From Diphasiastrum complanatum (taxonomy: Eukaryota; Streptophyta; Lycopodiopsida; Lycopodiales; Lycopodiaceae), in contig CM055100.1 of NCBI GenBank assembly GCA_029204225.1, forward strand, positions 8,262,713-8,326,712: a DNA stretch of 64,000 nucleotides, in the 5' to 3' direction. Numbering within the stretch: position 1 is the first letter of the stretch; the number at the start of each line of letters is the position of its first letter. Shown piece by piece: positions 59,146-64,000 of this stretch. A program made the translations under genes and the position numbers. Below the pieces are notes generated by a model, which was not told the origin of the DNA, searched no databases, and saw only the letters and a list, made by a program, of their open reading frames with translations.

Positions 59146-59655
59146 TTCAGGACCTTCGAAATTAGACATTGTCAATTTGACCTATACCGGCCAAAGGAAG
59201 AGTCAAATTTTGCAAGGTTCGACAGAGAGAACTTATTGCAAGATATTGATGTCACTTATCTGGAGCTGTGGGAGCTGTATTCTGACTGGAAAGCTGGCTA
59301 TCATGTTCACTATGAGAATGTTGCCTGCTCCATCAAAGAAAGAAGAGCACATAAGTTTGTTATTTGTTCAGTAACTCACTTTGGCACTCTTATCGGCCAT
59401 GTCCTGGCAGTGATGCAGAGTCTCTATTTGGATGGCTCCTTCGTCCGAATAAATGTTGAGTTGTTGAAGAATGATATACCGAGAAAGGACATGTATGAAG
59501 ATTCTGTTGTTGCAGCTTCTGTGTATAACATAACTTTCTTGAGGACATGTTTTGCTAAACTGGGCAATCATGTTGTTGGTAAGTTTCATGAGGCCAAAAG
59601 AAGAAAAATTGAAAGACAAATTCATCTTGATGCAAAGGTATCTCTGAGATTATAG
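59146..59655 (+). pseudogene. Open frame of unknown family, about 165 residues
   Basis: The frame is open from about 59146 (FRTFEIRHCQFDLYRPKEES), past DIDVTYLELWELYSDWKAGY, YENVACSIKERRAHKFVICS and HVLAVMQSLYLDGSFVRINV to a stop at 59655. ATG 59236 is the first internal start; no start exists further up, which suggests an exon or a 5'-truncated gene. A possible splice donor (aaaggtatct) lies at 59637. It is the longest unexplained frame in the window and may belong with the preceding coding-like region. Confidence 0.4.
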
Positions 59656-59813
59656 AATGTTCCAGAGTAATGTATACACATTGTATATATTTTTAAGTAA
59701 AGACTTTTTATCTTTTATAATTGTTCGAGATCCATTATGGAATGTGTTCAAGAAATATCTTTTCTTTGATGTGTTGCTGATTTTGATTGTTCGTGAGGGC
59801 GCTTCACATTTGA

Positions 59814-59852
59814 GGGGGGGGGGGGGGGGGGGGGGGGGTGGTGGAGGGGGGG
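59814..59852 (+). repeat. Poly-G tract
   Basis: A 25-base G run followed by tggtgga and seven more G. It would form G-quadruplexes and is a likely assembly-error spot. Confidence 0.95.
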
Positions 59853-60245
59853 CCCGGGGAGATATGTAATACCCTATTACATGCATATTTTTTTTGAATT
59901 ACTATTTGGTGATGCAAAACCCCAATCAACCTACTCAACCGATGAAGATAACCACCGAATATGAAGAAATATGTAATGATCCTGACAATGACAAGTTATT
60001 CAAAGATATATTGAAGATAAAGGGTCCTAAAATAAATGTAAAGGGCAGTTATGAAATGACATGAACAATAATAAGAAGGCTATCCCTAAGAGAAGAACAT
60101 GCTAGAAGACTCATTTATTATGCCTCAAGCAAACGTTGCAACCTTCCATGTGCTTGCATCTAATTGGAGCAAGTCGCGTGACAAGGATGCCACCTAGGAA
60201 ATGTACACTTGTAATTTTCCTATTGGATGGAATTAGTTAATTAAA
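59853..60245. other. No gene recognised
   Basis: A short plus-strand stretch (KITTEYEEICNDPDNDKLFK) looks coding-like but cannot be extended. Confidence 0.35.
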
Positions 60246-60557
60246 TTAAATAAGAACCGACATATCGGTTGATGCGTACTTTTGCACTCGTTCCCTATAT
60301 CTACACCACTTACACTTCAATACAACCATCGAGTTTTTCAAGAGATCACAAAGAGGACAGTTTGAGTCTTCAAGTTTTTCCTTCTCTCTCCTTTCATAAG
60401 CCTTTTGCTTGTTGAGTACTTTTGTTTTTGACAGTTGGTAAGCCTCACCTTGTCGAATGTGCTTGTGATTGTAACTCTGGTCAGACACTTTCTTAGCCTT
60501 GATATTGTCATGTGCGAGCAACCGTAAATTCATTGCCAAGATTGTCTTAAAACTCAT
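60246..60557 (-). CDS. Small unknown ORF with two CxxC pairs
   Basis: 103 residues from ATG 60557, basic and rich in lysine, with NCPLCDLLKNS and KCKWCRYRERV giving a possible four-cysteine zinc site, preceded by a helical KQKAYERREKEKLEDS. No family recognised and no supporting neighbours, so it may be a fragment of a transposon protein or a chance frame. Confidence 0.2.
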   Translation of the reverse strand: MSFKTILAMNLRLLAHDNIKAKKVSDQSYNHKHIRQGEAYQLSKTKVLNKQKAYERREKEKLEDSNCPLCDLLKNSMVVLKCKWCRYRERVQKYASTDMSVLI

Positions 60558-61340
60558 TGGTTATTTGATTGCATGTGTGGTCGAATAATCGATTATTTGG
60601 AACTTAATTGTGATGTTAACATTTGGAATCACTGTTACATTACACTGACATATATCTAGACTTAGACAACCTAAAGCTTACTCTCCTGTATTGTTGTAAA
60701 TCAATACTCTAAAATTTGCATATGGATAGTCATGCAATTTAAGATAGTAGTCAGTCGTTCTTTTGAATGAGCGCTTTCTGTTGTTGAGGACAGATTGTCA
60801 GAGTACATTTTGGATTGTGTGGAGAGACATGTGTATGTTTCTCTACCTTGGTTTATCTGGTGCATCAGACCTCGCTTGTCTGACAAACTTTATTAAGTGC
60901 ACAGACCGATAGGATACAATAATAAAAAATACAACATGTTCGATATGATATTAGTTGGCATCAATATCTTTCACTTTTGTATGTTTGAAACTACATCCTT
61001 AACAATGATACTGGTTGCCGATACTTCTAAATGTCCGTTGACAACCAGCTTCTAATCCAAGAACAATAAATGAGTTAAAAACATCTAAAATCACGATATA
61101 AGGCAGTCTCTTTGGGGAATGACAATATTTTATACTACATATCCTTACAATTAAGATAAGTATAACACAACACATTGTCTTCCAACAAGAATTCACTTGA
61201 TGTAGCCATGTAACAATGACCTGAACCTCTCTTTCAACCTATTTCAATGCACAAAGCCTCTTTTGAACAACAACAAATGCTTTAAAAAAGAAATCACAAA
61301 GATATGGAACCTCTCAATTCTCTTCTAGCAATTATATCTA
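60558..61340. other. No gene recognised
   Basis: AT-rich, short frames only. Confidence 0.4.
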
Positions 61341-62432
61341 GCAAATCAACACATAGAAATCTTGATCAACCTATGATCTATTCTCAATCTAATGACTTTT
61401 GCCACTTCCTAAGATTGAAACACGGTAACCTCACAAACTAGAGATCCAATCAAAATTAGGTTTTTGACAAAATCACAAAAAAATTGAATATTTCAAATTC
61501 TACATGCAATTGCTTGGAACTTGATATGCAATCTTGTAGCTACCTCTTAGGCTTTTCTAATGCATAAAAAATTGGCCAGATTCAGTATGTGAAGTGTGAA
61601 ATCAAAATTGATCAAGTATATAAACCTAATTTGATTTTTGATCTACAAAAGATCCAATCTACATATGCAAGAAACTCGATTTTTGAGTAGAAGTCAATCT
61701 AGCATGCTCTAGCATTCATATCTTCTCCAAATCATTGATAGAAGTGATTGTGTCCTTCATAAACTGAAACACAAGCTCTGATACCATGTGAAGGATTTCA
61801 GATCAATTAAGATCCAAATCCATAAAATGACCTTGGGTTAGAAAGACAACAAATCACCAATCTTACCAATGTAGAATAAATCAGCATATACTATATGAAT
61901 GAGATGCAAACTCTAGTAGATCTTGATCAAACATCAATCAAAATATGAAATGAAGTTTCTATCCATGCAAAAATAGTAAGCTACTATATTTCACACGTGT
62001 GGATCTGAAAACAACATTTAATGAGCATTCTACACACAAAATTACAAGATATCACAAATATAGTGCACCAATGGATAGATCAACCAAAGAGAACTCATGT
62101 ATAAGCATGAAGTGAGATAAGAGAGAGAGAAAAAATTCTCTTCCCACGAGTGTACAACTATATATAACAGATCCATGACTAATTAATGAGTTTGGTTTCC
62201 CTCCATAACAAAAACCCTACCATTGTGGACTAGATTCAAATGTCTCAACATTCAAATTGAATCTACCAAAACTCGTGTACTACACTTTCCCATACTTTCA
62301 AAAAGTATTTACTGAAATGCTTTTAGACTAATATAACTTTGAAAAGTCAAACTCTAAGTCTAATATGAAATTGTTCTCAATTGCCAAATAAACAAATGTA
62401 GCAAATTTGACTAAACTAGTTGAAATCTATCA
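61341..62432 (-). mobile_element. Leader, PBS and 5' LTR of family C, copy 3
   Basis: PBS 61775-61786 (plus strand gctctgatacca). The LTR runs 61787-62432 (tgtgaaggatttcag to gaaatctatca), 646 bp, the most complete family C LTR here. The leader to the left resembles that at 34900-35133 near the PBS. No gag follows. It separates this element from the unrelated gag/protease fragment to the right. Confidence 0.8.
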
Positions 62433-62544
62433 CGTTTCTTACTCTTTAGAAGATAGGCATATTTGCTCCTCCATTACTCAAAGAACTAGTACAATGCACA
62501 TCCAAACATATAAATGAAATGGCATCTTAGATCTTGAGCTAGAT

Positions 62545-63740
62545 CTAGAATAAGACAACCTTTGTGACTGACATTGAACCGAGCTCACCAACTTGCTTCT
62601 TTGCCTTCAAACCACCATAGTTAGAACCAACATATCCATCAAGTTTGTAGAGCTCACCTCGTCTCTTGCCTTGGGCAATCAAGACTATATTCCTTTCCAT
62701 CAAGCAAGAATCACCAACAAATTCCAGTTTAACCCCTTTTCCAACCAGTTGACATACACTAAGAACATTCTTAGTAGTGGAAGGTATGAACAAAACATTC
62801 TTCAAGCTTATACTCCTATTTGTAGATGAGAGAAAAATAGGAATACTACCAATTCCCTTGATAATAACTTTACCACCATTGGCCATGTTGATGACTTTCT
62901 TCTCTCTTTCATAAGGCACCAAAGAAGTGAAGACGTACTCATTGTGACATGTCATATGAAAGCTTGCTCCACTATCAATCCATCATGGATCAATATCTCC
63001 ATCATTGGTTAACAAACAGAAGACATAAAAATAGACCCACTTGACTTGTGCTCATCAAGATCATCCTCATCAAAAGTGAAATTGCATTGCTTCTCACCTT
63101 AATCTTTTTTCTTCTTAAACCAATCACAAGGAAAATGTCCTTTGACTCCACAATAGAAACATTTCATCTTTGACTTATCATTTTTACCCTCAAAAGAAGA
63201 TGACTCACCTTGATCTTGTTCTTTAGACCACATGTCTTTGTCCTTGCCCTTGAACTTGAACTTGAACTTGCACCTTGAGAACATAGCTTCCTCCTCTCCA
63301 ACTTGAGATGTAGAAGATGATCTTCCTCTTGCATGGAGTCTAAATTCTTCAGCCACCAAAACCTCTTGCAAGTCCTCCATACTTGGAAACATCTTTTGAA
63401 TAGAAACACTTTGCACAAAATTAGCATGATCATCCAATAAGCCATTAAGAACAACTTGAACAAGCTCCACATCCTTAATGCTTTCACCAATACATGCTAA
63501 TTCATCATTCAAAGCTTTAACATTCAAAACATCCTTCTTTTGAAAAATTTGAAAATTTTGGCTCCTTAGGTTTAGAACCCTAGATGTAGACTTGGAACTT
63601 ATAAACCTTCTTCAAAGATTTCCAAGCCTCACTAGATGTTGTGCACTTATCAACTTCCTTGAGAAGTTCATTAGTCACATTCATCTTGATCACATGCAAA
63701 GCTTTCTTTACCCTCCTATCATACTCTTTTCCTCTAGCTT
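62545..63740 (-). pseudogene. Ty1/copia gag and protease fragment (element D)
   Basis: Reading leftward from 63740: gag words VKKALHVIKMNVTNELLKEV and CTTSSEAWKSLKKVY, a frame change, LNDELACIGESIKDVELVQV, a basic linker (FKFKFKGKDKDMW) and a zinc knuckle CFYCGVKGHFPCDW in which the last cysteine position is W. After a gap with stops comes protease WIDSGASFHMTC (about 62990-62950) and then a long open stretch, SLVPYEREKKVINMANGGKV, VLFIPSTTKNVLSVCQLV and GELYKLDGYV, to 62545. Integrase is missing. The first residues of the apparent ORF at 63741-63807 are antisense LTR E. Confidence 0.85.
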
Positions 63741-64000
63741 TCACATGGCATGGCTTGGGGGCTAGATCCATGTTTGATCTAGGATTGGTTGGGCAGTTTG
63801 GCTCCATAGTCTCTTCTATTGTGTTCTCCTATCCTCATCTTAGGGGTTATCCCTTATGGTCATTACATTGGTATCAGAGCTTGGCTAAGATACGGTCTTG
63901 GATAGGAGTGGTGGCAAGCTCTACATCGGATTGGAAGATCAAAGCACTTGGAATTACATCCCGGTTTGGAGTGCTAAATTCTCAAAGGAGGTTTGGAATT
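63741..64000 (+). mobile_element. End of LTR E, PBS and leader (copy 2)
   Basis: 63741-63867 matches the reverse complement of 29187-29310 (ctcatcttaggggtt, ggctagatcca). PBS at 63869-63880 (tggtatcagagc). The leader continues past the window edge. The LTR is truncated on its left, where it joins the copia D gag. Confidence 0.8.

Noticed and set aside
59650-59886. Polyproline/polyglycine frames.
   Set aside because: Produced by the poly-G tract.

Overview
The window is eukaryotic nuclear DNA from a land plant with a large, retrotransposon-packed genome. The evidence is Ty1/copia and Ty3/gypsy elements whose primer-binding sites (PBS) match initiator tRNA-Met (tggtatcagagc) or the tggcgccgttgccgggga type, GT-AG introns, a CACTA DUF4216 remnant and one plant-specific ATL-type RING-H2 gene. 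A seed-free vascular plant such as a fern is a reasonable guess from the style of the copia gag proteins and a methyltransferase-like gene relic, but the sequence does not prove it. There are no bacterial operons, phage genes, CRISPR arrays or rRNA/tRNA genes.

Layout. 1-2182: minus-strand copia fragment with its 5' LTR. 2183-4310 and 9874-10138: one Ty3/gypsy pol split by a structurally complete minus-strand copia element at 4311-9873 (two 799-bp LTRs, PBS, polypurine tract, gag to RNase H, many lesions). 10139-11630: gypsy downstream region, a TATA box and a coding relic. 11626-12850: 3' LTR of another minus copia. 12856-16440: plus-strand copia pol with a hairpin-repeat LTR. 16850-18200: decayed multi-exon gene with a methyltransferase-like motif. 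18657-20000: tandem repeats, a four-member palindrome array and minisatellites. 20414-22430: copia RT scrap and CACTA relic. 22432-26048: copia family B gag with two LTRs in the same orientation. 26440-29970: decayed minus-strand gypsy with LTR. 30000-32110: exon-like scrap, then a copia gag-integrase fragment. 32111-34690: gypsy 5' LTR and gag. 34700-35829: LTR family C. 35830-41850: repeat X, one copy carrying a chimeric copia-B insert, each complete 3' end followed by a long CT tract. 43115-44371: two head-to-head LTRs forming a large palindrome. 44834-47290: copia RT/RNase H and LTR C. 48447-49260: foldback/MITE-like hairpin elements. 49560-52740: the ATL gene, the only clearly intact host gene. 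53661-63880: a second copy of the hairpin element, gypsy gag, a 435-bp LTR, gypsy relics, an unrecognised coding-like region, a poly-G tract, LTR C and a copia gag/protease fragment ending in an LTR that continues past the window.

The mobile-element genes do not cooperate: nearly every pol or gag frame is broken. Only the ATL RING-H2 gene (51001-52041) looks functional. The most unusual structures are the inverted LTR pair, the copia-B/repeat-X chimera whose junction is shared by two loci, the multi-hairpin MITE-like family, the palindrome array at 19322-19611, and the methyltransferase-like gene relic.
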